Shown here one piece after another: positions 25,827 through 37,199 of a stretch of DNA of 64,000 bases (within the stretch, counting starts at the first letter, position 1; each line of letters starts with the position of its first letter). This stretch comes from Mesocentrotus franciscanus. Taxonomy: Eukaryota > Echinodermata > Echinoidea > Camarodonta > Strongylocentrotidae. The notes below the pieces were generated by a model, which did no database searches, had not been told where the DNA came from, and was given only the letters and a program-made list of their open reading frames with translations. Location of the stretch: positions 18,258,751 to 18,322,750 of the forward strand of contig CP137682.1 of NCBI GenBank assembly GCA_037976565.1. Direction: 5' to 3'. Both the position numbers and the translations under genes were made by a program.

Positions 25827-25922
25827 GTTTTTATTGAGAGCATCGAGCACCAGGTTCTTCAGCTGCAGAAGACTTTCATTAATACGAGCTCGACGTCGCT
25901 TCTCCATCTGGGGCTTCGACGA
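25827..25922 (-). CDS. hes: HES-family gene, exon encoding basic region and helix 1
   Basis: Bounded by a CCCCGTAG acceptor and a GTAAGA donor; 96 nt, phase 0 at both ends. The 32 residues include [16 protein letters not shown] and [13 protein letters not shown]. The Pro ahead of the EKRRRARIN basic core is the HES/hairy hallmark that distinguishes them from other bHLH factors. The residues before this exon, including the start Met, should be on a short upstream exon beyond 25922 that I could not identify. The closest vertebrate resemblance is HES1/HES4, from memory of the family; orthology is not established. Confidence 0.94.
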
Positions 25923-26099
25923 CTACGGGGAAAACAAAGAAAATAAGAAAGAAAGTTATCAACAAGGCAACATTATTCTAACAAATCTTGTTCCACTTAA
26001 AAAAAAAAAAGAACATAAAACGATTGCCCCTAACGTATGGTGTAGATCTATCTTAAGCATTGGAGTGGGGGCAGGGGCAGGGGCAGGGGGCAGAGGTGG

Positions 26100-27035
26100 G
26101 GGCAGTAGCCAGTAGATGAGTATCGCTCTGACTTTTTCAATTCTTCTATTCCAATATTCATTTCCCCTCTCATTTCTCTCGTCATTAGCAGGGAAATGAG
26201 TCTTTCTTAGAGATACAAGCATTTATTTATCTATTCATATCATTATTGGGGGTATTAATTGACATGTTTGTCTTTTTTTATTCTTCCAACCCACATCTTT
26301 GTCTGTTTTTGTCTGTCTGTCTGCCTCTCTCTCTGTGTGTCTGTATCTCTCTCTATATATACATGTATATCTATCTAGTATCTCTTTCTTGTCATTCTAA
26401 CTGATAATCATTTGATATTCATCATACTTTCCATTTCGCCGCACCCTTGTTCTCCTTTGTAAGTCTACGTTTCTCAGACAAATTTCCCCTCCAGGAACCA
26501 GTGACGGCGTTCCGCCACTTTTAATATTTTCTTTCGTAAAATAGTCGTGTCTTACTAATCAAGTGTGCGCCTAATCTTTACCATCACACTCAATCTGCCA
26601 GGAAATTCGAAGGAGAAGTAAAAAGAAATGCACGAACTATTCAGCGCTTTGAATCGTTGCCATGGTTACTAGACGCCTAATCGAACTTTAACCGTTTATA
26701 TTTTGATGAGAGAGAATGAGCTTATCCAAAGAGTAAGAAACTATAATCCATGAAGTCATTTTGATTCATTAGTTTAGCGATGAGGATGACGAGAAGAGGA
26801 AGGGGAGGTGGAGGAAGGAAGGAGGAAGAAGAAGAGAGGTCTGGAGGAGGAGAATGAGGAGAAGGATATGAAAAAAATTAAAAAATAGTGATGCGAAAAG
26901 GGAAGTAGACAAGGAGAGAGTGGAAGTGAAATAGTAAAAGGAGAGAGAGTGAAAGAATACAGAGTGGAGGAAGAGAACGAATAAAATCATTTCTAACAAG
27001 AAGTCCCAACAGGCATGACATAGTTGATGTCTCGT
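26100..27035. other. HES upstream region; no exon recognised
   Basis: Contains CT/TG microsatellite stretches (26300-26390) and a GGA-rich tract (26785-26960). The first HES exon should lie in this direction but no convincing HES N-terminus with a donor could be read. Confidence 0.4.
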
Positions 27036-27039
27036 GTTA

Positions 27040-27260
27040 TATTGGTTCATTCACTTGACTCACAATCCAAGGCTTGAGGGTTCGAATCCCAGCCCGAACT
27101 AACGTCACTTGGCATAATATTAATCCTTAATTACCTCTCTCCGCCCAGATGTAAATGGGTACCTGGCAATTGCTGGGGTTATAGTAATTGCAAGGCCCTC
27201 ATGAAGAACAGCATTGATGCTGGTCCGGCTTCCCTGGGTAAACAATATTATTATTTTTTA
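27040..27260 (+). mobile_element. tRNA-derived SINE
   Basis: Box-B-like GGGTTCGAATCCC at 27078-27090 follows a tRNA-like head. Then come CTCCGCCCAGATGTAAATGG and GGTACCTGGCAATTGCTGGG, and an ATT-rich tail. It is a relative of, but different subfamily from, the 48604 copy. Confidence 0.75.
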
Positions 27261-27379
27261 TTTATTAAATTTTGAAACGGGGGAAAAAAGGACCAACTCA
27301 CGAAATTTGATACATTGAAGAGGATGAGAGACCTGGTCTCATTCGCCATTCACAACTTTAAATTCACGGTAATAATATT

Positions 27380-27745
27380 CTGGGATTATTTAGCACTTGG
27401 TTACATATACGATGTTTCTAAGCGTTTTACAGATTTATTACTGCCCCGGTGATTGTACTCAGGCTTGCACGCCCACAATGGATGCACATTCTGCACCCAT
27501 AAGAAAGCATTCCAGACAGGCGCTCCTAAACAGAAACTCTCAATACAATGCTGAGCATACAAAGATGACTTTCGCATCCTACCGAGTACCCATTTAACAC
27601 ATGGGTGGAGAGTGGAAAATGTGGAGTAATGTCTTGCTAAAAGGATGTTACTTAGCGACGGGCTGGGATTCGCACCCTCAACCCTAGGAGTGAGAGTCAA
27701 GTGAATGGACCACTGTACTACGACACCTATACAGACAACCACTCC
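27380..27745 (-). mobile_element. tRNA-derived SINE, near full length
   Basis: On the minus strand: tRNA-like head with GAGGGTGCGAATCCC (27664-27678), then CACTCTCCACCCATGTGTT, GGGTACTCGGTAGGATGCG, and a 3' body ending near CACCGGGGCAGTAATA and the AAACGCTTAG block. Collinear with the copy at 48604. The minus-strand ORF over it is not a gene. Confidence 0.85.
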
Positions 27746-27749
27746 GTGA

Positions 27750-28370
27750 CACCGATACTTACCCTACTAGGTGGATGTTGCTCATCGGTAGGCATTGCTC
27801 TTCTCAGATACCTCTCTCACAGGATGAGAACCTATTCTCCAGTTAAGAAATTCGATTTAAATAATTCCACGATATCACTCCAAAAGGAAACTTCGAAAAC
27901 CTGAAGTTAGCAGCTTCCCTTTAAGTTTAAAGAAATAACGAATAAAATTCTGTAGAAATATCCAGTGACTGAGAATGAGGCAGACACCTTGTGAACGTCA
28001 TACCATTCCACTCGAGAGCGAGGGTCTACTTTCAGAATCAACGATTATAAACTTCAATTTTCTTACAAGAGATTTTACAAAAATTCACATTCGTATTACT
28101 GTCATGGTGGGAATTTCCGAAATCAACCTAGATTTTTAGTTCTTGTGCGATAAAAATATGTTTTTTTTATTCCGTTAAGTACCAGGGGTAAAAATGTGAT
28201 TGTGATAATTATTGATCATATGATTTATCATGCTTTGGTGTCTGTATACCACTTGGGGATCATCAATGGGAAATAAATATTCCCACGTTAGCTCAGGTGA
28301 ATAATTTGTTGTAAAGATAAATATCTTTGATTGTTTCGTAGTGTTAACAAAAGGAAATTTGTCTTCTAAA
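27750..28370. other. no gene recognised
   Basis: Anonymous A+T-rich sequence. Confidence 0.4.
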
Positions 28371-28377
28371 ATGTTCT

Positions 28378-28771
28378 CTCTTTCACTTCTCTCTCTCTCT
28401 CCCTCTCGCTTTCCCTTTCGCTCTCCCTTCTCTCTCTCCCTCTCTCTCTTTTATCTCTCTCTCTTTCTCTCACACACACACATTATCATTATCTTCCCTC
28501 TCTTTACGTCTCTCCCTCTTTCTCTCCCATACACACAAGCACCTACACACACCCACACCCTCACGCATCCACACCCACACGCCCACACACCCTCACACAC
28601 ATACTCTCTATTCCCTGTCTTTCTGTCTCTGTTTCTCTCTAATGACACCCTCCCCTTCGCTCTCCCTCTTTCAAGAACTCTCTATCCTCATCTTTCTTTT
28701 CTTCTTATTATCTGTCTCTACTTCAGTTTCTCTTTCTCTCTGTCCCTCTCACTCATTCTCTCTCTCTATCA

Positions 28772-28804
<33 letters not shown>

Positions 28805-28808
28805 ATTC
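28378..28808. repeat. CT and CA microsatellites
   Basis: (CT)n tracts with a (CA)n-rich block at 28470-28605. The long Ser/Leu ORFs over it are artefacts. Confidence 0.9.
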
Positions 28809-28809
28809 C

Positions 28810-29510
28810 ATCACCCTTTGCTGTCCCTGTCTGTGTGGTTGTTGACTTCAGTTCTGCCACGCGTGTGAATTCACCGCTTTACCTTTTCCCACACTCCGAA
28901 TTCCGACATCTATGCCTCTAATATAAAGGCTAAAATAAGGCCTTATTCCTAAACAATCGCTCCGAAAGATAGGCCTTGTAGGCACGCATAATGCCTTGCG
29001 ATTCACCTTTGCTACCTCCAGAGTATTGTTCCCCCTGCGATTCCTAGAGAGAGAGAGAGAGAGAGAGAAAGATAATAATCATATTTCATAGTAACGATAT
29101 AATGAGATATGCAATTCAGCCATTGGACGAACGACACCCCGTTAAGTTACTTTGAGGTGTGCTGGAACGTGGCTAAGCGCTCTTGATTGGTTACCCGACT
29201 TAGACTCGTCCATTATGTCATGGGGTTCCTAGCTAATGAGATATCTCGCTGACGAAACGCGTAGGGCTGGACCTGAAGTGAAGGAGGTACAGATATAATT
29301 CATCCCATTTCAGTTCAGATTCATTAACAATACATTTTCAAGAACAAATGATTAAATGCAACATAATTACATGAAACCAAGCGCTTTGTCTGCACTTGGT
29401 AACATTGTTTAGATGAGGGGAAATAGTGCTAAGGTAGTGAATTCAATGAAAGATGTAAAATTAAAGATAATCCGAAAGTTTGAGTGAAAACAGACCATTA
29501 TTAACGATAA
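28810..29510. other. no gene recognised
   Basis: Contains a short (GA)n at 29047-29069. No ORF with recognisable domains. Confidence 0.4.
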
Positions 29511-29800
29511 AAATTGGGAAAAACTGATCTGATTGATCCCTTAATTCTCCCAACTATATCATTACAATTTAATTACATTTTAGGTGAATGTTATCGTAAC
29601 AGAGTTGTGAATTGGCTCTATATAATTAATCCCAGACATTTAAGTGTTGAAAGATATTTTAAATCTTGTCTTATGTCTTATTTTCATGGAAAAACGGTTG
29701 GGAAAATTCAAAAATTGTTAGGAGAATTTACTGTTGGAAGGTGTTGACCAGTGACGCCTTCAAAGAAAACCGTAAATATCTTTGTGATTTGAGAATTTTT
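29505..29800 (+). repeat. dispersed repeat, possible LINE-derived coding fragment
   Basis: Homologous to 36900-37170: both contain GGGAAAAACT, AATTCTCCCAACTATA, TTCATGGAAAAACGGTTGGG and GTGTTGACCAGTGA. This copy carries an open frame at 29514-29747 (77 codons); the other is broken by stops. The second copy abuts a LINE fragment, so this may be part of that LINE family, but I do not recognise the protein. Confidence 0.6.
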
Positions 29801-30034
29801 TCAAGATTTTTTGCGTGCTAGAGGGTTAGTACAGTAGAAGGAATGTAATAAGTAACATTTCATACACAAATTACGCATTTTTTCATCAACCTTCAACAAT
29901 GTTACCGAGTCACTTTAAAGACTGGGGTAAAATCGAAATGAAACAAGAAACCTAAAGTAGAAGCGATGTTGTTGGCTACATGCCCCCCCCCCCTCCTAAA
30001 AAAGATTACATCACAGTCAGTGGAGTCACAGGAG

Positions 30035-30325
30035 TCAACGAGAGAGAGAGAGGGAGAGAGAGAGGGGGGACGGGGGTGGCTGATAGAGAGAAAACAAGAG
30101 AGAGAGCAGAGCAAGGAAAACGGATAGAGAGAGCTAGTGAAGGAGAAAACCATAGAGATATAACAAAAGAAAAGATAAAGAGAGAGAGAGAGAGAGAGAA
30201 AGGCTGAAAGAGAGAAATAAAGAAAGGATAGAGCGAAGGAGACAACTGAAGGAAAAATAATAGGATAAAGAGAGAAAGAGAGAGATAGAGAGAGAGACAG
30301 GGAGACAGAGAGGGACAAAGACAGG
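30035..30325. repeat. GA-rich microsatellite
   Basis: Interrupted (GA)n tract; the minus-strand Ser/Leu ORFs are artefacts. Confidence 0.9.
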
Positions 30326-30663
30326 CAGAGAACAACAGAATGGGATTAAGGGCATGGATATATGTTTTTCAATCTAAACTCTTATTCCATGTTTTTAAAT
30401 TCATCTTCTATCCAGCCTGTGCTAGTAAAATCCAGGATCCAGCTTATATCATGAATTTTATGAGTGTAACGAAGCAGCGATTTAATAATCAAGGATTTCC
30501 TAGGCATGAAATCAAATCTTTCCACTCGTCTGCACAGTTGCCTAATGGCGACAGATATACTTACCAATTCGACAACGTTATTATTAAGTTTATATCATAT
30601 ATAGACGAAAAGTTGAACTATACATCTCTTCGTTCATCGATATCACACAAAACATTATTGTAC

Positions 30664-30855
30664 GTTGAGGTGTCGTGGTCTAATACATACGTCTTCGGAC
30701 TGTAGATCACATGGTTCGCGGTTCGAGTCTCGCCGCGGCATTACTGTCCTTTGGCAAGACAATAATCTACATGTGCCACTCTCCACCCAGTTGTTAAATG
30801 GGTACCGGTAGGAATGAATTCCTTAAATCCTGTCAGCAATGAAAACGGTAGCCTC
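30664..30855 (+). mobile_element. tRNA-derived SINE, 5' half
   Basis: Head TCGTGGTCTAATACATACG and box B GGTTCGAGTCTCG near 30719-30731, then GCGGCATTACTGTCCTTTGG, CACTCTCCACCCAGTTGTT and GGGTACCGGTAGG. The 3' half is diverged or missing. Confidence 0.8.
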
Positions 30856-30859
30856 GAAG

Positions 30860-31480
30860 AGAAGGGGTAATATTGTTTGTATTTACATGATTTAATTTGA
30901 TTCACCATGAACAGGTGAACAATAATATTCGCTCCGAACATTGGTGACAATAATTTATGATGTAGTTATTTGATTTATACCTGTATATACATGTATATGA
31001 AAAAGGTACAAAACAATCGCTTCGAAAATATACAAAAGTTGTTTAAAAATGTTGTCCATCTAGTATGCTTGTTGTTATTACGGATATCTTGCCACGAATT
31101 CTTGCAGGTTAAAACCACTATGAAAGCGAATATGTGAAAGCTTAAAGCAAATCATCGCACGACAATCTATTAGTCTTTCCTATAAATAACGTCGATTATC
31201 AAACAGCTTCTGTTAGTTTAGATGATTTGTATGCTGGGATAGTGTTTGGAGATATTCTGATCGTGGATTTACAACATTCTTGCTGAGCGTATGCATCTGG
31301 CAACCACATGTAAGAGGTTGAGCAGTGGAGGATGGGGGGTTCAGGGGTTCAGGGGGTTCAGGAGGGGAAATACAGTTATAGGATGTGGCTACATATTTTA
31401 TAGAACTACCTTCCCTGAAAAGTCATCATTCTATATATTTCAATATCTCAGTAATGTTGATTTTCCGACCCCCTCGGGTG
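30860..31480. other. no gene recognised
   Basis: Anonymous sequence with a GGTTCAGG repeat at 31339-31365. Confidence 0.4.
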
Positions 31481-31486
31481 TGGAAG

Positions 31487-31650
31487 CATTATGGTATGTT
31501 GGTTAATGCTCGTAACTCTCATACGAGAGGTGCGAACGAGGGTTCGAACCACGCTTGGCTCTGACAATCTTGGATAAGGTGTTTTGCCCACAATGGTTCC
31601 TCCCTACCCAGGAGTAAATGGATACCAGGCTACCCTTAGTTGATTGGACC
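31487..31650 (+). mobile_element. tRNA-derived SINE, other subfamily
   Basis: tRNA-like head with box B GAGGGTTCGAACC at about 31538-31550, then CCCAGGAGTAAATGGATACC. Related to the copy at 27040 in the body but diverged. Confidence 0.65.
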
Positions 31651-31680
31651 AATTTATTGTTATTATTAATTACTATTTCT

Positions 31681-31895
31681 ACACTCTGAAAACTATAAAG
31701 GTAAATCTTCACTTAAAAGGGCCGAGGAGTGACCACTTTTTCAAAATGTCAGATTGACACTTTTAACATGCTAGATTCAACCTTTACTGTGTTTGATCCA
31801 GCATGTTCAAAGCGTTAACCTGATATTTTGAAAAAGTGTTCACTTCTCGGCCCTTTTAAATGGTGATTTAACAATACATTTTAGTTTTAGAGTAT
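31681..31895. mobile_element. foldback (inverted repeat) element
   Basis: Arms around 31707-31772 and 31797-31865 pair imperfectly: TTAAAAGGGCCGAGGAGTGA faces TCACTTCTCGGCCCTTTTAA. Homology extends outward to ACTCTGAAAACTA and TAGTTTTAGAGTA. Non-coding; probably a MITE. Confidence 0.75.
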
Positions 31896-31899
31896 ATTC

Positions 31900-32830
31900 T
31901 TATGCCTAAATAAATATTGTAGAGCAAATATCCAAAGGAGTCTTATCCCCGTACAACTATCCCACTACTGCATCATTAAGCATGGCGATTGTAGTTCGTT
32001 TCTCACCGAGTAGTGAGAGTGAATTCTATTTCTCTTGCTCAATATAGACCAATTAATACTCCAGGATTCTGGAAGAGAGTATTACTATTAAGATAAGAGA
32101 GGAGAAATGATGTAAACGAATTAGATGCAAAGGAGAGGAGAGAAGAAAAAATAACTATGAAAGAGTATGACATTAGAAGGGCTAAAAAGAATCAGAGTTA
32201 AATCCTTGAATTCTCCCCAAACGTTTGTGAGGATCTCAATCATTCACCCTACATAGAAATCCTAAGATTATTTACTAATCTTACAAAGAAACTACAAGAC
32301 TGTGAAAGATCGTCTGTGAGTTAAAGCCGCTTAGGTTGTAACTGACGCCCGATTATCTCCTAAATCCAGACATTTCACACCAAGAGAGTGATTAATAAGT
32401 AATTTATCTTCCATCCCCGATGATTTCAATAGGCGGGAAAGTTTGTGTTAAATAACGAGGAGTCAAAGATAACGCGTCGTATATTCTTGACAATATTCGA
32501 CAGTGTGGCGGATTAATGGCCCATGCCTGGGTAAATGCCATGAGATGACATGTGGAGAAAGCTAATTCATATGAGTCCCAGATTGATCTCTGCGAAAACT
32601 TTCTTACAAAAAATAGTACCATTTCGAGATTAGGATGGGTTTTCTTGATTTGCTTTGTTAAACTTCAGAGCTAGAGGCGAGTCAACCTGAGCAAGACAGT
32701 AGACAGACGAAAGGCAACAGGTGAATGATGGTCAACGACCTCGTGATCATTAGAGTTTAGACCCTTACCCCTTCATAGCGATACCATCTAGGCCTACATG
32801 TATGTATTATCATCTGTAGAATTTTGTGAC
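31900..32830. other. no gene recognised
   Basis: Anonymous sequence. Confidence 0.4.
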
Positions 32831-32859
32831 ATGTGATAAAGTTATATACACTGATAATT

Positions 32860-33024
32860 GTACATACACACACATGCACATACTCACACGCACAAACCCA
32901 CATACACACACACAACTACATGCACATACACCCATACAGAAATACATCCTTACATAAATACATACCTACATGCATGCATACAGTATACATACATACATAC
33001 ATACATTATTCTTTACGCAAATCG

Positions 33025-33055
<31 letters not shown>

Positions 33056-33175
33056 TCATCATCTTCTTCTTCTTCTTCTTCTTCTTCTTCTTCTTCTTCT
33101 TCTCCTTCTTCTCCTTCTTCTTCTTCTTCTTCTTCTCCTTCTTCTTCTTCTTCTTCATCTCCCCTTCCTCATTCT
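32860..33175. repeat. CA, CATA, CT and CTT microsatellites
   Basis: (CA)n at 32860-32915, (CATA)n near 32990-33006, (CT)n at 33028-33055 and (CTT)n at 33057-33155. All long ORFs over it are low-complexity artefacts. Confidence 0.95.
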
Positions 33176-33449
33176 TCTTCTTTTATGATTTCCACCTTTA
33201 AATCCTATCTCTTATTTCAAATTATAACACAATTCAATTTACCCTTTTGTTTTTGTCACCATAATCATTGAAAACTAAAGACCAATATAATATATACCAA
33301 TATATACCTTTCATATTTGTAAAATATAATAAAAAAAGAACCTGATAACAATATTAGGGCCTTACCACGACTATAAATGGGTTTTTAATTGTGACAATTG
33401 AGAAAAATATGAATTAAATATAATGCATAGAATTCGGAAATTTGGTTTG

Positions 33450-33500
33450 ATCATAATAATAATAATAATGGTGGCTTCTTATATAGCGCACATGTCCGTC
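33450..33500 (-). repeat. SINE/LINE 3' tail fragment
   Basis: On the minus strand a GCGCTATATAAGAAG segment is followed by an ATTATT run, like the 3' end of the SINE at 48604-48935. Confidence 0.5.
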
Positions 33501-33769
33501 ACGTTCTACTCATGTATTGATTGTTCAGTTTCAATTTTACACCATATGGGCCTATAATAGTCCTTTATCAATTTTATCCCCGACTTATTACAATAAGGGA
33601 TCAATTTTTAAAATGATAACTAGGCCTTTTATGAATGATTTGATTTGAATGATGATTGGATCATCACCGCTTAATGAAGTTTAAAAAGGGCTTTCTTGAT
33701 TGCTTGATGGAACCATGGACCCTAAAACAAATACGCTACGCATGTATAGCTAAATAAAAAGACAGATAG

Positions 33770-33985
33770 ATAGATTTATAATTTAATGAATTAATGATTA
33801 AATTAATAAATAGGTAAATAAATTAATAACTAGAAAAAACTAATGAATAGATAAATGAATGAATAAATAAATGCATAAATGAACAAACAAAAATAATAAA
33901 GAAACAAATAAATAAATAAATAGATATATAAACAAATATATCAAGAAATAAATAAAATCGATAAATAGACAAATGTATATGTAAT
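33770..33985. repeat. AAT/AATA-rich low-complexity tract
   Basis: Interrupted (AATA)n repeats. Confidence 0.8.
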
Positions 33986-33989
33986 GGTT

Positions 33990-34880
33990 TTGCCATATTG
34001 ATAATAAAACTATGTGAGGGAAAGTTAAGACATTTGTAAAATGACATTCCTAAAGACACCTGCAAACACCAACCTATTTTCTATTCCTTGAAAAAAAACT
34101 GCCAGTGTCTATTTTCATTGTGAATAACTTTCAATGGAAACCAAAGGAGGAGATGTTGACAAAACAAATGAAGAGCAACAAATGGCGGATGAAGAACGAA
34201 ATGCATGTATGATCTGTCTGTGTGTGTGTAATAATGGGATTTTAACGCGGAGTCTGGCGCCAATCAGAAATATCTTCGCACCTCATGAAAATAACTAACT
34301 GCAATAAATCCGATTAAGTCGATCCGAGACTAGGTCCTCTTTCAATAACGCATTGCCCATCGGTGATAACAATGGCGTATCCAAAATGGGGTGGACGCGA
34401 TTTTCGCCTCATTTGAAATTTACAAACTTCTCCCTGACTTGTAGAAGTAAATGGCTCGCAGCATATCCAGGTGATTACCGCATGAGTAACATTCCGGACA
34501 ACTACAACTAGGACAACTTAATACACGGAGGATTATTGTCGAACGATAAGTTTCTATGGTAATAATTGCCCCCCGGACAATATTACCTAAGGGATTACGA
34601 TTGTAGGGTAGCTCTTGTCCATGTATTTCCATAGGGAATAGTTATCCGGGAGCGCTACTACGTCCGGGGATTGTAGTTGAGGATGGTTGTCCCAGAATCG
34701 GCCCAAAGTATACCTGAGATAGCAAGGCGTGGGCGATGGGGGGTCTTTGTGATATTTGAAGAAATTTTGGAGGCTAATATGAAATTTTCATTTCTTCACA
34801 TCAAATTACCGCTCAGAAAACACACGCACGTGAGGCGCCCACACATGCAGAAACCAAATAAAACACGAAATATCAAAGTA
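33990..34880. other. no gene recognised
   Basis: Anonymous sequence; short ORFs without domains. Confidence 0.4.
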
Positions 34881-34889
34881 GACGCTGAT

Positions 34890-34925
34890 AGAGACAGAGA
34901 GAGAGAGAGAGAGAGAGAGGGAGGG

Positions 34926-34960
<35 letters not shown>

Positions 34961-34981
34961 GGAGGGGAGAGGGGAGAGGGG

Positions 34982-35017
<36 letters not shown>

Positions 35018-35400
35018 GTAGAGGAGTAAAGTGAGGAAGAAGGACACACAACACGTTCTTATGCCTTTTATGTGGCGGCAGGCAATAAAATTCACTATTT
35101 CGTGAGCCTACTCTCATCTTTATACGAATGACTGGATTAATCTCTGAAGCTATGGAATAAGGTACACAGACGTCTCCAAAAGATAAATGAGATGTTCGCC
35201 TTTTGTGATATAGAGAGAGGGGGTGAGAGAGAAAGAGATAAAGACACAGAGAGATGGGATGGAGAAGGGTGAGGTGAGGAAGAAGCACACACAACACTTC
35301 TTCTGCTTCTAATATGGCGACAGGCAATAAAGTTCACCATTTCGTGTTCCTATTCTTCTCTTTTCTGACTGACTGGATTAATCTCTGACGCTATATGAAT
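34890..35400. repeat. GA microsatellite plus duplicated 150-bp block
   Basis: (GA)n at 34893-35016. The following block 35025-35165 recurs at about 35267-35405: both carry GTGAGGAAGAAG, CACACAACAC, GGCAATAAA(A/G)TTCAC and GACTGGATTAATCTCTGA. The unit is about 240 bp and each copy is preceded by GA-rich sequence. Confidence 0.85.
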
Positions 35401-35404
35401 AGGT

Positions 35405-35767
35405 GAATGGGGATCATGGTGTCTATGATCTAGCCTTATCCGATAAGGATCATCAATTTGTCACGAAGAAAAGATATGTTTATCATTCCCGTAATTAAAA
35501 CCCCCAGAGTGCTTTGCTTTCTTTGTGCCCTACCTATTTTCTACTTATGGGCTACTAACGTTCATCCCATGGCATCAAACAGTTATTCATTTTCAATTCT
35601 TCTCCTTACAAGATCTGCTTTGCGTTAGCATGTTATTATCTGTGCGCATTGCTATCATAGTCTATACCATTATGTTTGACTTCTTTTCACTCTTTCTTGT
35701 TATTTTGTAGAGACTCCTTGTAAAGTTTATTCAATACATGTTCTTCTCTTTACATCCCCAAAGCCCC

Positions 35768-35803
<36 letters not shown>

Positions 35804-36230
35804 TTCTCCCTCGCCTACCTCTCTTTTCTCTGTCCGCGTGTGTTTTGTCTGCTCATCTCTTTAAAGCCCCACTGCACTACTTGTAGCTACTGGCTCCATC
35901 TTTATAGAAAACAATGCCTAAGCGGTGCCCGTTGGTCCCCCATGGTCCTCTTTTTCTTATGTTAATTGAGAGCTGAGTTGATGAGATAACCACCTGTCAG
36001 TGACCACACTGGGAGGTCTCATCCCTCCTGGCCAAACTAGTACAGACGGGTTTTAAGTAAATATATTAAAATAAACTGATAAATCGTTTTACTTTGTTAT
36101 ATTTACTTCATCCCTCTTGTCCTCTATAAATTCGAGCTGCAATGTATTTAGAGCGGGATAACAACCTGCCCAGCATCCTCGTAGAAGTTCTTGAGCAATA
36201 GATGGCGCTAGACCATTCCTCCATACAGGC
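35405..36230. other. no gene recognised
   Basis: (CT)n tract at 35772-35804; otherwise anonymous. Confidence 0.4.
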
Positions 36231-36234
36231 CCAT

Positions 36235-36560
36235 GCAATAAGCCATTTTTAGTAATGTAACTAAATTTAATGCACACGTCTTTGTAAAGTGACTCAATAC
36301 CAATTATTTAATTCACCTGTTACGAATAATTGTATCTCAATAGTCAGAATGCGAAGTGCATGCATTATTTTTTTCTAGGTAGGACAAACATTATGGCTTG
36401 CCCTACTTATATATATATAACAAAGTGTAAAATATGCAATTTGCATTCTCAAGATTGAAATACAGTTATCCGTAACAGGTGAATGGAATAATTCGTATCG
36501 AGGCACTTCACAAAGACGTATACATTAAATTTGATTATAATTATTACGAAAATGGCATAT
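36235..36560. mobile_element. inverted-repeat element related to 53121-53292
   Basis: Arms near 36253-36330 and 36465-36556 contain TAAATTTAATGCACACGTCT and, inverted, AGACGTATACATTAAATTT, with CACCTGTTACG facing CGTAACAGGTG. The same sequence forms a tighter palindrome at 53121-53292. Confidence 0.7.
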
Positions 36561-36899
36561 TCATATATCTTTTTGTATTGGACCAGTGTTAGAAAAAGAT
36601 ATCTATGTATTCACCTCACATAGTTGTTTATAGATGGCGCTAGACCAGTCCGCTCACGCAGGCATGGACACGTACAAGATCGTTGCGGGAATCTTCACCA
36701 AATCACACTGTTCTGGTTTAAAATCTTTCTGCATTCTCATTATGAAAATGAACAAATTTTGCTTAATACAAATAAGATAAATATTCTGAATAGTGTCATT
36801 GTTCATGCTTCCCCTCGGTAGGGATTGTGTTCAACGCAACCAGCATCATATCCCCAATGTGAACGAAAGATACGCTACCATAATGTTAGTAAAAAGTAA

Positions 36900-37170
36900 C
36901 AGGGAAAAACTAATCTGATCGATTGCTGAATTCTCCCAACTATAGGCTTATTATTATAATTCAATTAAACTTTAGGTGAATGTAAATCGTCACAAAGTAA
37001 TGAATTTGCTTTATATACCATTGAACGATTTTAAAAAGCCTGTTTTATGTCTTATTTTCATGGAAAAACGGTTGGGAAAATTCAAAAATGGTTGGGAGAA
37101 TTTACTGTTAAAAGGTGTTGACCAGTGATGCCTTCAAAGAAAACCATAAATATCTTTGTGATTTGAAAAC
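36900..37170 (+). repeat. dispersed repeat (second copy)
   Basis: Homologous to 29505-29800 but with broken frames. It lies directly upstream of the L1/Tx1-like LINE fragment. Confidence 0.6.
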
Positions 37171-37199
37171 TGATTGCGTAGCCTATAACTTATAACTTA

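Noticed and set aside
25747..26115. 122-codon plus-strand ORF
   Set aside because: Antisense shadow of the HES helix-1 exon and flanks.
28280..28287. Su(H)/RBPJ-type CGTGGGAA site upstream of the HES exons (also 24825-24832)
   Set aside because: The same 8-mer occurs at unrelated places (near 5760 and 7980), about the number expected by chance, and the promoter is unknown.
34420..34690. Possible inverted repeat with GGACAACTACAAC-like ends
   Set aside because: Pairing is too weak and gapped to support by eye.
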